From assembly GCF_014230355.1 (NCBI RefSeq), contig NZ_JACLAX010000008.1, forward strand, positions 107,606-171,605: DNA of 64,000 nucleotides, given 5' to 3'. The notes under the pieces were generated by a model, which was not told the origin of the DNA, made no database searches, and saw only the letters and a list, made by a program, of their open reading frames with translations. Positions 41,517 to 50,887 of this stretch are shown in pieces. The stretch comes from Novosphingobium piscinae. GTDB taxonomy: Bacteria > Pseudomonadota > Alphaproteobacteria > Sphingomonadales > Sphingomonadaceae. A program made the position numbers and the translations under genes. Every line of letters starts with the position of its first letter. Position 1 is the stretch's first letter.

Positions 41517-42607
41517 CAGTAGCGCTCCACCAGCACGTCGGTATGGAGTTCGGAGAGTTCGGGCTCGGGCGAGTTCTCGGCGAAGTCAGCCGCCTCGGAG
41601 ACCTGCTGGCGGATCCGCTTGTCGATCTCCTTGAGCTTGTCCTCGGCCATGCCGCGAGCCAGCAGTTCGGCCTTGGCGGCCTCGATCGGATCATGCTTGT
41701 CACGCATCTCCTGCACCTCCTCGCGCGTCCGGTACTTGGCCGGATCCGACATCGAGTGGCCGCGATAGCGGTAGGTGTGGAGTTCCATCAGCACCGGGCC
41801 ATTGCCGGCGCGAACATAGTCGAGCGCGACTTCGGCGGCCGCGCGCACCTCGAGCACGTCCATGCCGTTGACGTCGAGACCGGGTATCCGGAATGCCGTG
41901 CCACGGCGGTAGAAATGCGTCTCGGCCGAGCCGCGCTGCACGGCCGTACCCATGGCATAGCCGTTGTTCTCGACCACGAAGACGATCGGCAGCTGCCACA
42001 GGGCGGCCATGTTGAACGTTTCATAGACCTGGCCCTGGTTGGCCGCGCCATCGCCGAAATAGGCCATGCAGACGCCGCCATCCTCGCGGTATTTGTGCGC
42101 GAAGGCCAGCCCGGCGCCGAGTGGCACCTGCGCGCCGACGATGCCGTGACCGCCATAAAACTTATGCTCGGTGCTGAACATGTGCATCGAGCCGCCCTTG
42201 CCGCGACTGATGCCAGCCTCGCGCCCGGTCAGCTCGGCCATGATCACCTTGGGGTCGATGCCGTAGGCCAGCATGTGCCCATGATCGCGATAGCCGGTGA
42301 TGACGCTGTCATGCCCTTCTTTGAGCGCCGACTGCAGGCCGACGGCCACCGCTTCCTGCCCGATGTAGAGGTGACAGAACCCGCCGATCAGTCCGAGCCC
42401 ATAAAGCTGACCGGCACGCTCCTCAAAGCGGCGGATCAGCAGCATCTGCTCGTAGAAGGTCAGCAATTCCTGGTCGCTGGCAGGATACTTGCCCTTGGCG
42501 GCAAACGCATCCTGCAAGGAACGCAGGGCAGGCAGCTCATCGCCTTCGGTGGCCACAGCAGCCTTTGCCGCTGCGGTGTTCTTGCTGGCCGGCTTTGCCA
42601 AGTTCAT
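41516..42607 (-). CDS. pdhA: Pyruvate dehydrogenase E1 alpha
   Basis: Alpha subunit of E1, which decarboxylates pyruvate on thiamine pyrophosphate. 363 residues: [36 protein letters not shown], the TPP motif [18 protein letters not shown] ending in NNGYAMGT, and the phosphorylation-loop region [19 protein letters not shown]. It forms pdhA-pdhB with 1-base overlap; E2 and E3 are ~35 kb away. Confidence 0.95.
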   Translation of the reverse strand: MNLAKPASKNTAAAKAAVATEGDELPALRSLQDAFAAKGKYPASDQELLTFYEQMLLIRRFEERAGQLYGLGLIGGFCHLYIGQEAVAVGLQSALKEGHDSVITGYRDHGHMLAYGIDPKVIMAELTGREAGISRGKGGSMHMFSTEHKFYGGHGIVGAQVPLGAGLAFAHKYREDGGVCMAYFGDGAANQGQVYETFNMAALWQLPIVFVVENNGYAMGTAVQRGSAETHFYRRGTAFRIPGLDVNGMDVLEVRAAAEVALDYVRAGNGPVLMELHTYRYRGHSMSDPAKYRTREEVQEMRDKHDPIEAAKAELLARGMAEDKLKEIDKRIRQQVSEAADFAENSPEPELSELHTDVLVERY

Positions 42608-42726
42608 CTCTCCTGAGGGGACATCCAGGGCCGTCTATAGGACAGCACACCGGACGAAGGAAACGCTCCATACGTATTTTGTTATCGGTGCGCGCAATTT
42701 CCAATCCGACACGCGCAGGGCGACCC

Positions 42727-43041
42727 CTAGCGCTTGAGCAGCATGACCATCTCGTCCGGATGGACGACGTTGAGGTTGCTGCGCAGCAGCTCCCCGGCCA
42801 AATCGGGATCGGCGTGACGAGGATCGAGCAGCGCGACACGGTTACGCAGATCATCCCGCTCGGCGGTCAGCTGCTGGACCTCCTTCTGCCGCTGCTCGAG
42901 CAGCCGGAGGTTCTCGCTCCAGGCCAGCAGACCGCTGGGCCCGGCCAGAACCAGCCCACCCATGATCAGGAGACAGCCCAAGGCCAGCAGATGGGTCACA
43001 CCTTCGCGGGGCAGCCGGGGCTCGGTTCGGGTCCGTTTCAT
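42727..43041 (-). CDS. ftsB: FtsB/DivIC septum formation protein
   Basis: Small divisome protein, 104 residues: a short cytoplasmic N-terminus, one transmembrane helix (LLALGCLLIMGGLVLAG), then a coiled coil (LRLLEQRQKEVQQLTAERDD) and the C-terminal PDEMVMLLKR typical of alphaproteobacterial FtsB. It bridges FtsL and FtsQ in the periplasm. It lies 119 bases upstream of pdhA on the same strand. Confidence 0.87.
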   Translation of the reverse strand: MKRTRTEPRLPREGVTHLLALGCLLIMGGLVLAGPSGLLAWSENLRLLEQRQKEVQQLTAERDDLRNRVALLDPRHADPDLAGELLRSNLNVVHPDEMVMLLKR

Positions 43042-43107
43042 ACCCCGTTACAGAATCACAGTTGAGTCAGCGACACAAGCGCTTTTTGCCGGGCAATTGC
43101 ATAAGCA

Positions 43108-44550
43108 TTACGGCCGCTTGGCTCCGGCATCGCGAGCGTCGGCGGCGGGATCTCCACCCAGCGCGCGGAACAGTTGCACCCGGTTGGTCACCAGCGCGAG
43201 CCGCGTGGCCACCAGCTGGCGCCGCGCCGCATACTGGTTGCGCTGCGCCACCAGATTGTCCAGCGCACTGGCGACTCCACCGCGATAACGCGCCTCGACC
43301 AGCTGGGCGGTATCGCTGCTGGCCTCTGACTGGCGGGTGACGGCAGTGAGCTGGTCGCTGATCGTGCCTTGGCGCGCAAGGGCGTCCGCCACCTCGCGGA
43401 AGGCAATCTGGATGGCCCCTTCATAGCTCGCCACGGCGGCCTGCAACTGCGCGCGGCTGACCCGCAGGTTGGCCCGCGCCCCCCCGCCGGCGAACAGCGG
43501 GTAATTGATGCTGCCCCCTGTGGTGGTCGTTTCGGCACTTTTGGCGAACAGCGAGGACAGGCTGGCGCTCGCAAAGCCGAACAGGCCGGTCAGCGAAATG
43601 CGCGGGAACAGGGCCCCGCGGGCCGCACCAACATCGGCATTGGCCGCGCGCAGGGCATATTCGGCCTGCATGACGTCGGGGCGAAGGAGCAAGACCTCAG
43701 AGCTCTGCCCGGCAGCCAGCGGGCGCACCCCGGCGATGACGCTGCCGAGATCATCTGGCAGCAAGCCCGAATCGACCGGGGCACCGACCAGCAGCTCGAT
43801 CAGATTGCGGTCCTGGGCCAGCGCCGTGGTCTGGGCAGCCAGATCGGCCTCGGCTCCGGCGAGCAGTTCCTCGGCCTGGCGCAGGTCGCTGCGGGGCGCG
43901 ACACCGGCCTGCAGCCGGGCGGAGGTCAGGGATACCGTGTGCCGGGCATTGGCGGCGGTCTCTTGCGCCAGACGGAGCAGTTCGGCGTCCGCGCCGTAAG
44001 CAGCCCAGGCCGTCGACAGGTTGGCCACGAGCGACAGGCGAACGACCTGCGCTGCCGAGGCGGAGGCCAGGGCAGCATTGCGCTGCGCTGCCGTGGCCGA
44101 GGCGAGGCGCCCGAACAGGTCCAGCTCAAAGGCGCTGATACCCGCCGTGGCGGTGTAATTGGTACGGGTGATGATAAAGCCCAGCCCGCTGGTGTCGCCG
44201 CTCCGGCGGGTCACCCCGGTTCCCACACCGAGCTGCGGCAATCGTGCCGCACCCTGGGCATCTGCCCGGGCCTGCGCCGCCAGGACATTGGCGGCGGCCA
44301 CCCGCACGTCGCGGTTGGTAGCCAGCGCCTGGCTGACCAGCTGTTGCAGCCGCGCGTCGGTGAAGATGCTCGAGAACGGCAGAGCTGGCGCCGTGGCCGG
44401 CTGGTCCTGCGGATAGGCCGCGCCGGCCGGCCACGCGTCCGGCACTGGCGGTGCCGGCCGCTGATAGTGGGGCGCCATGGAGCAGGCGGACAGGGTGAAC
44501 AGTCCGGCCAGCGCGACGCCGGCCGAACTCAGCCGAGACCCGCCAGTCAT
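43108..44550 (-). CDS. Outer-membrane efflux lipoprotein (NodT/OprM family)
   Basis: TolC-like exit duct of an RND pump. 480 residues with a lipoprotein signal (AGLFTLSACSMAPHYQRP, lipobox LSAC) and two OEP repeats (VSQALATNRDVRVAAANVLAAQ, VLLLRPDVMQAEYALRAANAD). The start overlaps the RND gene stop by 4 bases, so pump and duct are translated together. Substrate unknown. Confidence 0.92.
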   Translation of the reverse strand: MTGGSRLSSAGVALAGLFTLSACSMAPHYQRPAPPVPDAWPAGAAYPQDQPATAPALPFSSIFTDARLQQLVSQALATNRDVRVAAANVLAAQARADAQGAARLPQLGVGTGVTRRSGDTSGLGFIITRTNYTATAGISAFELDLFGRLASATAAQRNAALASASAAQVVRLSLVANLSTAWAAYGADAELLRLAQETAANARHTVSLTSARLQAGVAPRSDLRQAEELLAGAEADLAAQTTALAQDRNLIELLVGAPVDSGLLPDDLGSVIAGVRPLAAGQSSEVLLLRPDVMQAEYALRAANADVGAARGALFPRISLTGLFGFASASLSSLFAKSAETTTTGGSINYPLFAGGGARANLRVSRAQLQAAVASYEGAIQIAFREVADALARQGTISDQLTAVTRQSEASSDTAQLVEARYRGGVASALDNLVAQRNQYAARRQLVATRLALVTNRVQLFRALGGDPAADARDAGAKRP

Positions 44551-47500
44551 GCCGCCTGCTCCCGGCGATGCGCCATGTGTGCGCGGACCGCCTTCAGCCC
44601 ATCGCGTACGCCGCGCCGCACCAGGACGAAGAACAGCGGGATGTAGAAGATCGCCAGCAGCGTGGCGGTCAGCATACCGCCGACGACCGAGGTACCGATG
44701 GCGATGCGGCTGTTTGCGCCGGCCCCGGTGGCGAGCGCCAGCGGCAGCACGCCGAAGATGAAGGCGAAGCTGGTCATCAGGATCGGGCGCAGGCGGATGC
44801 GCGCCGCTTCCAGCGCGGCGTCGATCACCCGCGCGCCCTTGCGCTCGGCCTGTTCCGCGAACTCGATCATCAGGATCGCGTTCTTGGCGGCGAGCCCCAT
44901 GGTGGTGAGCAGGCCGATCTGGAGATAGACGTCGTTCTCAAGCCCGCGCAGCGTCACTGCGAACACTGCTCCGACCAGCCCAAGGGGGATGACCAGCAGG
45001 ACGGCGACCGGGATCGACCAGCTCTCGTAGAGCGCTGCGAGGCACAGGAACACCACCAGCAGCGAAAGCGCGTAGAGCACCGGCGCCCGACCCGAGGCGA
45101 GGCGTTCCTCGTAAGACGAGCCCGACCATGCGACCGTTGTTCCGGGGACCTGCGCGGCCAGTTCCGCCATCACCTCCATGGCCTGTCCGGAACTGACCCC
45201 GGGTGCCGCCTGGCCTTGGATCTCGACCGAAGGCACGCCGTTGAACCGGCCGATAGTGGCGGGTGCGGTTGACCAGCCAACCTTGGAAAAGGCGGTGAAC
45301 GGAGCCATCTGCCCGGTCGCGGTGCGGACGTACCATTGGCCAAGGTCCGAGGGATCGGCCCGATAGGCGGCATCGCCCTGGACGAACACGCGCTTGACGC
45401 GGCCCTGATCGACGAAGTCGTTCACGTACCGGCCGCCCCATGCCGTCGCCAGCGTGGCGTTCACATCGGCCTGCGAGAGGCCGTAAGCAGTCAACCGCTG
45501 CTGGTCGGTGTCGATCTTGATCGTCCCGGTGTCCGGCAGGTCCGAAGCTCGCACGCTGGCCAGGCGGCGATCGGCACTCGCCAGCTGGATCAGGCGATCG
45601 CGCGCTTCAACCAGCTGCTCGTGGGTCATTCCCGCAGCATCCTGCAGCTGCATCGAGAACCCGGCAGACTGACCGAGCCCTGCCACGGCCGGGGGCACCA
45701 GGATGAACACCTGCGCATCGCGCAGATTGCGGAAGGCTCCGCTGGCCCGCTGCGCGATCGCATCGGCGGAACGCTTCGCACCTGGGCGCTTCGACCAGTC
45801 AACAAGATTGATGAAGCCCGAGACCGTGTTTTGCCCTGAAGGACCCGCCGCCCCGCCGCCGCCTGCCGTCACGAACAGCACGCTCAGGTTCTTGCCCTCA
45901 TCGCCCCGCAGATAGTTTTCGATCTGCCGCGCCACGACCTGGCTGCGCTCAAGCGTCGCGCCGGCCGGAAGGCGCGCCTGAAAACGCAGCGCGCCCTGGT
46001 CCTCGGTCGGCAGAAAGCCGCCGGGCAGCCGCACGAATAGCCCCCAGAGCAGCAGTCCAACCAACAGGTAGATCACCAGAAACAACCACTTGCGCTCAAC
46101 CGTAACCACCACGGCCGCACGGTAGCGGTCGCTCAGACGGGTGAACCCGTCATTGAACCACTTCCCCGCCCCGGCCAGGCGCCGGGTCAGTGCGCCGCGC
46201 GGCGGCGATCCGTCGCCGGCCTGCTGCGGCATACGCAGCAATGTGCTGGTCAGGGCCGGGCTCAGCACCAGCGCGACCAGCACCGAGAGTACCATGGCCG
46301 AAATGATGGTCAGCGCGAACTGCCGATAGATCACCCCGGTTGAACCGCCGAAGAAGGCCATGGGCAGGAACACCGCGGACAGCACCAGCGCGATGGCGAC
46401 CAGCGCCACCTGGATTTCGTCCATCGACCGGATCGTCGCCTCGCGCGGGGACATGCCCGGGTTCTCGTGCATCAGGCGCTCGACGTTCTCGACCACCACG
46501 ATGGCATCGTCGACCAGCAGGCCGATCGCCAGAACCAGGCCGAACAGGGTCAGCGTGTTAATCGAGAAGCCGACCAGATAGAATACCGCGAAAGTGCCGA
46601 GCAACACCACCGGAACGGCGATCGCCGGGATCAGCGTGGCCCGCCAGTTCTGCAGGAACACGAACATCACGATCACCACCAGCACCACGGCCTCGAGCAG
46701 CGACCACACGACCTCCTCGACCGACAGGGTGATGAAGCGGGTGGTGTCGTAGGCGTATGCGAACCTGACCCCATCCGGAAAACTGGTCGACAGTCGCTCG
46801 ACTTCGGCCTTGACCAGGGTTGCGGTCTTGAGCGCGTCGGCGCCGGGCGCGAGCGAGATCGACATGCCTGCGCCGGGATGCCCGTTGACGCGCCCGGCCG
46901 AGTTGTAGTTTTCCGAGCCGAGCTCAACCCGCGCCACGTCCTTCAGCCGCACGCTCGAGCCATCCGGCAGCATCTTGACCACGATCGCCTCGAACTGCTC
47001 GGGCGTCTGCAAGCGGGACTGGGCGGTCACTGTGGCGTTGAGCATCTGGCCGCGTGGCGCCGGCTGACCACCGAGCTCGCCGGCCGCCACTTCGGTGTTC
47101 GACGCGGTTATTGCACCGACCACGTCGGACGGCATCAGAGCAAAGGCAGCAAGACGTTGCGGATTGAGCCAGATCCGCATCGCGTGCTGGGCACCGAAGA
47201 TATTGACGTCGCCCACGCCTGGCACGCGCGACAGCGGATCCTGCAGGTTGGAGCCAAGATAATCAGCGATATCCTGCTGAGTGCGCGTGTCCGATTCGTC
47301 GTACAGCGCCAGCGTCATCAACTGGTCCGTATTGGACTTGGTGACCCGCACGCCTTGCTGCTGGACCTGCGCCGGCAGGCGCGAGACCACCGAGGCGATC
47401 TGGTTCTGGACCTGGACCTGCGCCGTATCGGGATCAGTGCCCTTCGCGAAGATGATCGAGATGGTCGCCTGACCGCGCGAACTGGAACTGGACGAGAAAT

Positions 47501-47729
47501 ACAACATCCCGTCGAGCCCGCTCAGCGACTGCTCGAGCACCTGGGTAACGCTGGTCTCAAGCGCCGCGGCCGAGGCTCCGGGATAGGTCGCCCGGACGTT
47601 GACCTGGACCGGGGCAATATCGGGGTACTGCGCGATTGGCAGACCGAACAGGGCCCCGACCCCGGCCATCATCACGATGATCGCCAGTACCCAGGCGAAT
47701 ATCGGCCGATCAATGAAGATCCGCGACAT
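44547..47729 (-). CDS. RND multidrug efflux permease (HAE-1, AcrB-like)
   Basis: Inner-membrane proton antiporter, 1060 residues with the 12-helix RND layout. N-terminal FIDRPIFAWVLAIIVMMAG; the proton-relay aspartates in GLLVDDAIVVVENVER; and the lysine in MGLAAKNAILMIEFAEQ are present, so it should be active. GGSTGVIYRQFA and PGFFP-type loop (GGFLPTEDQGA) are also typical. It sits between the adaptor gene (6 bases upstream) and the duct gene (4-base overlap). Confidence 0.95.
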   Translation of the reverse strand: MSRIFIDRPIFAWVLAIIVMMAGVGALFGLPIAQYPDIAPVQVNVRATYPGASAAALETSVTQVLEQSLSGLDGMLYFSSSSSSRGQATISIIFAKGTDPDTAQVQVQNQIASVVSRLPAQVQQQGVRVTKSNTDQLMTLALYDESDTRTQQDIADYLGSNLQDPLSRVPGVGDVNIFGAQHAMRIWLNPQRLAAFALMPSDVVGAITASNTEVAAGELGGQPAPRGQMLNATVTAQSRLQTPEQFEAIVVKMLPDGSSVRLKDVARVELGSENYNSAGRVNGHPGAGMSISLAPGADALKTATLVKAEVERLSTSFPDGVRFAYAYDTTRFITLSVEEVVWSLLEAVVLVVIVMFVFLQNWRATLIPAIAVPVVLLGTFAVFYLVGFSINTLTLFGLVLAIGLLVDDAIVVVENVERLMHENPGMSPREATIRSMDEIQVALVAIALVLSAVFLPMAFFGGSTGVIYRQFALTIISAMVLSVLVALVLSPALTSTLLRMPQQAGDGSPPRGALTRRLAGAGKWFNDGFTRLSDRYRAAVVVTVERKWLFLVIYLLVGLLLWGLFVRLPGGFLPTEDQGALRFQARLPAGATLERSQVVARQIENYLRGDEGKNLSVLFVTAGGGGAAGPSGQNTVSGFINLVDWSKRPGAKRSADAIAQRASGAFRNLRDAQVFILVPPAVAGLGQSAGFSMQLQDAAGMTHEQLVEARDRLIQLASADRRLASVRASDLPDTGTIKIDTDQQRLTAYGLSQADVNATLATAWGGRYVNDFVDQGRVKRVFVQGDAAYRADPSDLGQWYVRTATGQMAPFTAFSKVGWSTAPATIGRFNGVPSVEIQGQAAPGVSSGQAMEVMAELAAQVPGTTVAWSGSSYEERLASGRAPVLYALSLLVVFLCLAALYESWSIPVAVLLVIPLGLVGAVFAVTLRGLENDVYLQIGLLTTMGLAAKNAILMIEFAEQAERKGARVIDAALEAARIRLRPILMTSFAFIFGVLPLALATGAGANSRIAIGTSVVGGMLTATLLAIFYIPLFFVLVRRGVRDGLKAVRAHMAHRREQAA

Positions 47730-47735
47730 GGCAGC

Positions 47736-48896
47736 TCAGCGCCCTGCGCCGGCCGGAGTTCCACCGCCGGGCGCAATCCGTTCCGGCGTGCTGGCCGGGA
47801 CCGGCCGGATCGGCGCCCCCTGCTTGAGATTGGCCGTACCCTGGATAATCACCCGGTCACCCGGCTTGAGCCCGGCCGTCACGATCCAGTCAGCCCCGCG
47901 CGTGCGCGCCGTCTCGATCTTGCGGCGCACCGCCTTGTTGCCCGGACCGACCACGTAGACGAACGAGCTACCACCGAAATCACGCTGCACCGCCTGTTGC
48001 GGCACCAGATAGGCCGAGGGGTTGATCGATTCGTCGAAGGTGGCCTGCACGAACATGCCCGGCAGCAAGAACCCTTCTGGATTCGGAAAGCGGACCCGCA
48101 GGGTGACCGTGCCGGTCGCCTCGTTGACCAGCATTTCCGAGAACTGGACCGTCCCCGTCAGCGGATAGTCGCTGCCGTCCTCCAGCTTCAGCCGCACCCG
48201 CGTACTGCCCGCCTGGGCCCCGCCACTGGCGAGTGCGCGGCGCAGAGACAGCAGGTCCGCGCTCGACTCCTGAACGTCGACGAAGATCGGGTCCAACTGC
48301 TGGATAACCGCCAAGGGCTCAACCTGATTGGCGCTAACCAGCGCGCCCGACGTGAACAGAGCACGGCCGATCCGGCCCGTAATCGGCGCTGGAACAGTGG
48401 TGAAGCGCAGATTGATTCGCGCGGTTTCCAGTTGCGCCCGGGCTTGCGCAACAGCCGCAGCGGTTTGCCGAGCCTGTGCCGACGCGTCGGTGTATTCCTG
48501 CTGAGATACCGCCTCAAGCTTCGCCAGCGGTCGCAGCCGTTCAGCGCGCGTCGCGGCGGCTTCGGCGGTCGACTGCGCACTGAGCAGATTGGCCTCAGCC
48601 AAATTCACCGCGGCGCGATAGAGGCTCTGATCGATCTCAAACAGCGGCTGTCCCTGGCGGACCAGCCCGCCCTCGACAAAGCGCCGCGCGCGGATCACGC
48701 CGGTGACCTGCGGCCGAACCTCGGAACTGGCAAAGGCCACTGTACGCCCGCCCAGCGTCGTCGCCATGGGCACCGCTGTGGGGGTCACGATGATGAACCC
48801 CACCGCGGGAACCGGACGCTCTTTCTTCTTTTCGCCCCCCCCGCAACCGGAGAGAACGAACACGAGAGCCAGAATCAAGCCAGCGCGCACAACCAC
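47736..48896 (-). CDS. RND periplasmic adaptor lipoprotein (AcrA-like)
   Basis: Membrane fusion protein, 386 residues. Lipoprotein signal LILALVFVLSGCGGGEKKK (lipobox LSGC), then the barrel-sandwich hybrid (EVRPQVTGVIRARRFVEGGLVRQGQPLFEID), a helical hairpin, FTTVPAPITGRIGRALF and LLPGMFVQATFDES. First gene of the adaptor-pump-duct operon. Start is GTG at 48896 or a second GTG at 48890. No regulator gene is adjacent, which is unusual for such an operon. Confidence 0.92.
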   Translation of the reverse strand: MVVRAGLILALVFVLSGCGGGEKKKERPVPAVGFIIVTPTAVPMATTLGGRTVAFASSEVRPQVTGVIRARRFVEGGLVRQGQPLFEIDQSLYRAAVNLAEANLLSAQSTAEAAATRAERLRPLAKLEAVSQQEYTDASAQARQTAAAVAQARAQLETARINLRFTTVPAPITGRIGRALFTSGALVSANQVEPLAVIQQLDPIFVDVQESSADLLSLRRALASGGAQAGSTRVRLKLEDGSDYPLTGTVQFSEMLVNEATGTVTLRVRFPNPEGFLLPGMFVQATFDESINPSAYLVPQQAVQRDFGGSSFVYVVGPGNKAVRRKIETARTRGADWIVTAGLKPGDRVIIQGTANLKQGAPIRPVPASTPERIAPGGGTPAGAGR

Positions 48897-49143
48897 CTAC
48901 AAATCTGTCTGTCCAAACCACGGGACCGCGAAGTCGAACGGGGCGCCGATGCGACCGGAACAAACCGTCCCGGATGTGCCAAGACGCCACAGCGGCAGTC
49001 AATTCCACTGTCAATGCAGCACTTTACCGGACCGTACGAGTGTTAAGTTGTAACCATTCGTCACAGATGGACACAACTAAGCCCATTGTGGGTGTGCTGT
49101 GCGCCCCCAGCCAAGATCTGGTGCACATTGGAGCCGGACGCGA

Positions 49144-49188
49144 GCGGGTGCGGCACACCCGCGTCAGGCGCGGACAAGCGCCTGACGC
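49144..49188 (-). terminator. Double hairpin at the end of the glycosyltransferase gene
   Basis: GCGTCAGGCGC (49161-49171) and GCGCCTGACGC (49178-49188) form a perfect 11-bp stem around GGACAA that includes the stop codon of the glycosyltransferase, and GCGGGTG/CACCCGC (49144-49150, 49156-49162) forms a second stem directly after it. There is no T-run. The position suggests a transcript-end structure. Confidence 0.5.
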
Positions 49189-50324
49189 ACGATCGTGTCG
49201 TATTCGTTGAACAGGCCCGCGAAATGGTCTTCCATGGTCACTGTCGCCGCCGGAACGCTGTTTGCACCCTCGGGACGGGAGAGCAGGGCAAGAATGGCCT
49301 CGGCGGCGGACTGGGCATTGCCCGCTTCATAGATCACGCCAGCCCCACCGCGGGCATGATCGGCGGCTCCCCCACGGTCAGGTACGATGACTGGAACCCC
49401 GCAGGCGCGCGCTTCAGCGGCGGCCATGCAGAACGTTTCGGCCTCGCACCCGTGGATCAACGCATCCGCGCTGGCCAGCAATGTTGCAAACCGCACCCGG
49501 TTGCGTTCGGGCGTAAGCAGCCGGATGTGCGGATTACCGGCGATCTGAGCGAGGATGCGGCGCTTCTGCCGCCCGCCTCCCAGAATGATCAGACCAATCG
49601 GCAAGGTCCGGCTGGCGGCGGCAACGGCATCGATCACCATCGGCCAGCGCTTTTCTGGCGAGAGGCGGCCAACCGCGATCAGCAGGTGCGCGGTCTCGGG
49701 CAGGTCGCAAACCTCGAGCAGTTGCCGGCGCACCTCGGCATTGCGCCGCTCGGGCAGGAACAGCCCGGGCTCGACGCCCATCGGGTGGAGGCTGGTATTG
49801 GCCACCCCGCCTTCAGCCAGGCGGGCTTGCAACTCGCCGCTGGCACAGACCACGCGGTCGAAAGACTGGCCCAGTTCACGCAGATGGTCCCAGAACATCT
49901 CGAAGCGGCGATCGATCGTCTCGCGGCTCAGCAGCGCCCCGAACCAGCGGTAGGCGTAGGCCGAAAGCGGATCTGCGTGCATCACCAGGGCGCGCGGCGC
50001 GGCACCGGGCCAGCGCCCGACCATGCTGGCGCTGCGCCACGGCGAGGAGGCTTCGACGAAGTCCGGTGCCTCGGCGTCAAGCGCCGCGTGCAGCCGTGCT
50101 TCGTCATCGAAATACCAATACTTGCGGTCGAGCGGAAACCGCGGGCTGGCCAGCTGCACCACCTTAGCACCGGGTCCGCGAACGATCACCTCATCACGGT
50201 CTCCGGGGGCAATAATGACGATCTCGTGTCCCAGCCGGGGCCCGATTGCCAGCTTCTGTTCGATGTAGGTCTTAACGCCTCCGCCGTGCGGCGAGAGAAA
50301 GGCGCAGACGTCGACGATTTTCAT
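49164..50324 (-). CDS. Glycosyltransferase (GT4-like, group 1)
   Basis: Transfers a sugar from a nucleotide donor, 386 residues with two Rossmann-like halves. N-terminal DVCAFLSPHGGGVKTYIEQK is the acceptor side; the donor side contains LIAVGRLSPEKRWPMVIDAV, LIHGCEAETFCMAAAEARACG (the E-x7-E motif region) and PVIVPDRGGAADHA. Substrate unknown. It is the last gene of a three-gene unit with a DUF2141 protein and a membrane protein upstream, suggesting surface glycan or glycolipid work. Confidence 0.88.
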   Translation of the reverse strand: MKIVDVCAFLSPHGGGVKTYIEQKLAIGPRLGHEIVIIAPGDRDEVIVRGPGAKVVQLASPRFPLDRKYWYFDDEARLHAALDAEAPDFVEASSPWRSASMVGRWPGAAPRALVMHADPLSAYAYRWFGALLSRETIDRRFEMFWDHLRELGQSFDRVVCASGELQARLAEGGVANTSLHPMGVEPGLFLPERRNAEVRRQLLEVCDLPETAHLLIAVGRLSPEKRWPMVIDAVAAASRTLPIGLIILGGGRQKRRILAQIAGNPHIRLLTPERNRVRFATLLASADALIHGCEAETFCMAAAEARACGVPVIVPDRGGAADHARGGAGVIYEAGNAQSAAEAILALLSRPEGANSVPAATVTMEDHFAGLFNEYDTIVRQALVRA

Positions 50325-50356
50325 GGCGTCGGCTTACCGTTGCGCGCGCGCCCCGG

Positions 50357-50887
50357 TCAATTGCGCAGCGGACCGAAGCTGAACAGGCCGGTGCGGTAAT
50401 TCATGATGATGTGCAGCCGGGTCAACCCTGCCCCGGCCATCACCCGGGTCTTGGCCGCCTTGGGCTTGCTCAACCCCAGCTTGGGGTTGGCCGAGAGCCC
50501 GACCCCGTCGACCGTCAGACCGAACTTCCGGTTACTGTCGCGGTCATGCAGAACGGTGATGCTGTAGGCGCCAGGCGCCGGAATGCGCACGCACAGTTCC
50601 GCCTCGCCAGCCGGGACGGGTATCTCGACCCGGCGAAACACCTTGCCGGCGTTGATCAGGATATTGTCGTCCTGCAGGAAGTCCTCGTCATTCGAGGGAT
50701 AGACCTCGAGCTTGAGGTTGCCTTTGCGGTCCTTCAGGCCATCGATGCTGACCATGAAGGCCGGGCCGGTCTCGCCCGGACGGCAGCGGGCTTCCGCCTT
50801 GCCCAGATCGGGATGGCTTTCCACGGCCTCCGCCGCGGCGAGCGGGAGCAGGGCCAGGGCGGCGGCTCCGGTCAGCATCCACTTCAT
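50357..50887 (-). CDS. DUF2141 secreted protein
   Basis: 176 residues with a signal peptide (WMLTGAAALALLPLAAAEA). The body fits DUF2141: KGNLKLEVYPSNDEDFL, ELCVRIPAPGAYSITVLHDRD and NRKFGLTVDGVGLSANPK. Function is unknown; a beta-sandwich periplasmic protein is likely. Its ATG overlaps the stop of the upstream membrane protein by 4 bases and the glycosyltransferase follows 32 bases later. Confidence 0.85.
   Translation of the reverse strand: MKWMLTGAAALALLPLAAAEAVESHPDLGKAEARCRPGETGPAFMVSIDGLKDRKGNLKLEVYPSNDEDFLQDDNILINAGKVFRRVEIPVPAGEAELCVRIPAPGAYSITVLHDRDSNRKFGLTVDGVGLSANPKLGLSKPKAAKTRVMAGAGLTRLHIIMNYRTGLFSFGPLRN

Noticed and set aside
48996..49020. TTGACA on the minus strand as -35 box of the RND operon
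   Set aside because: No acceptable -10 box at 16-18 bases; left unassigned.
46467..49046. An 859-codon plus-strand open frame opposite the RND genes
   Set aside because: The minus strand has the complete pump and adaptor; this frame is a GC-driven shadow.
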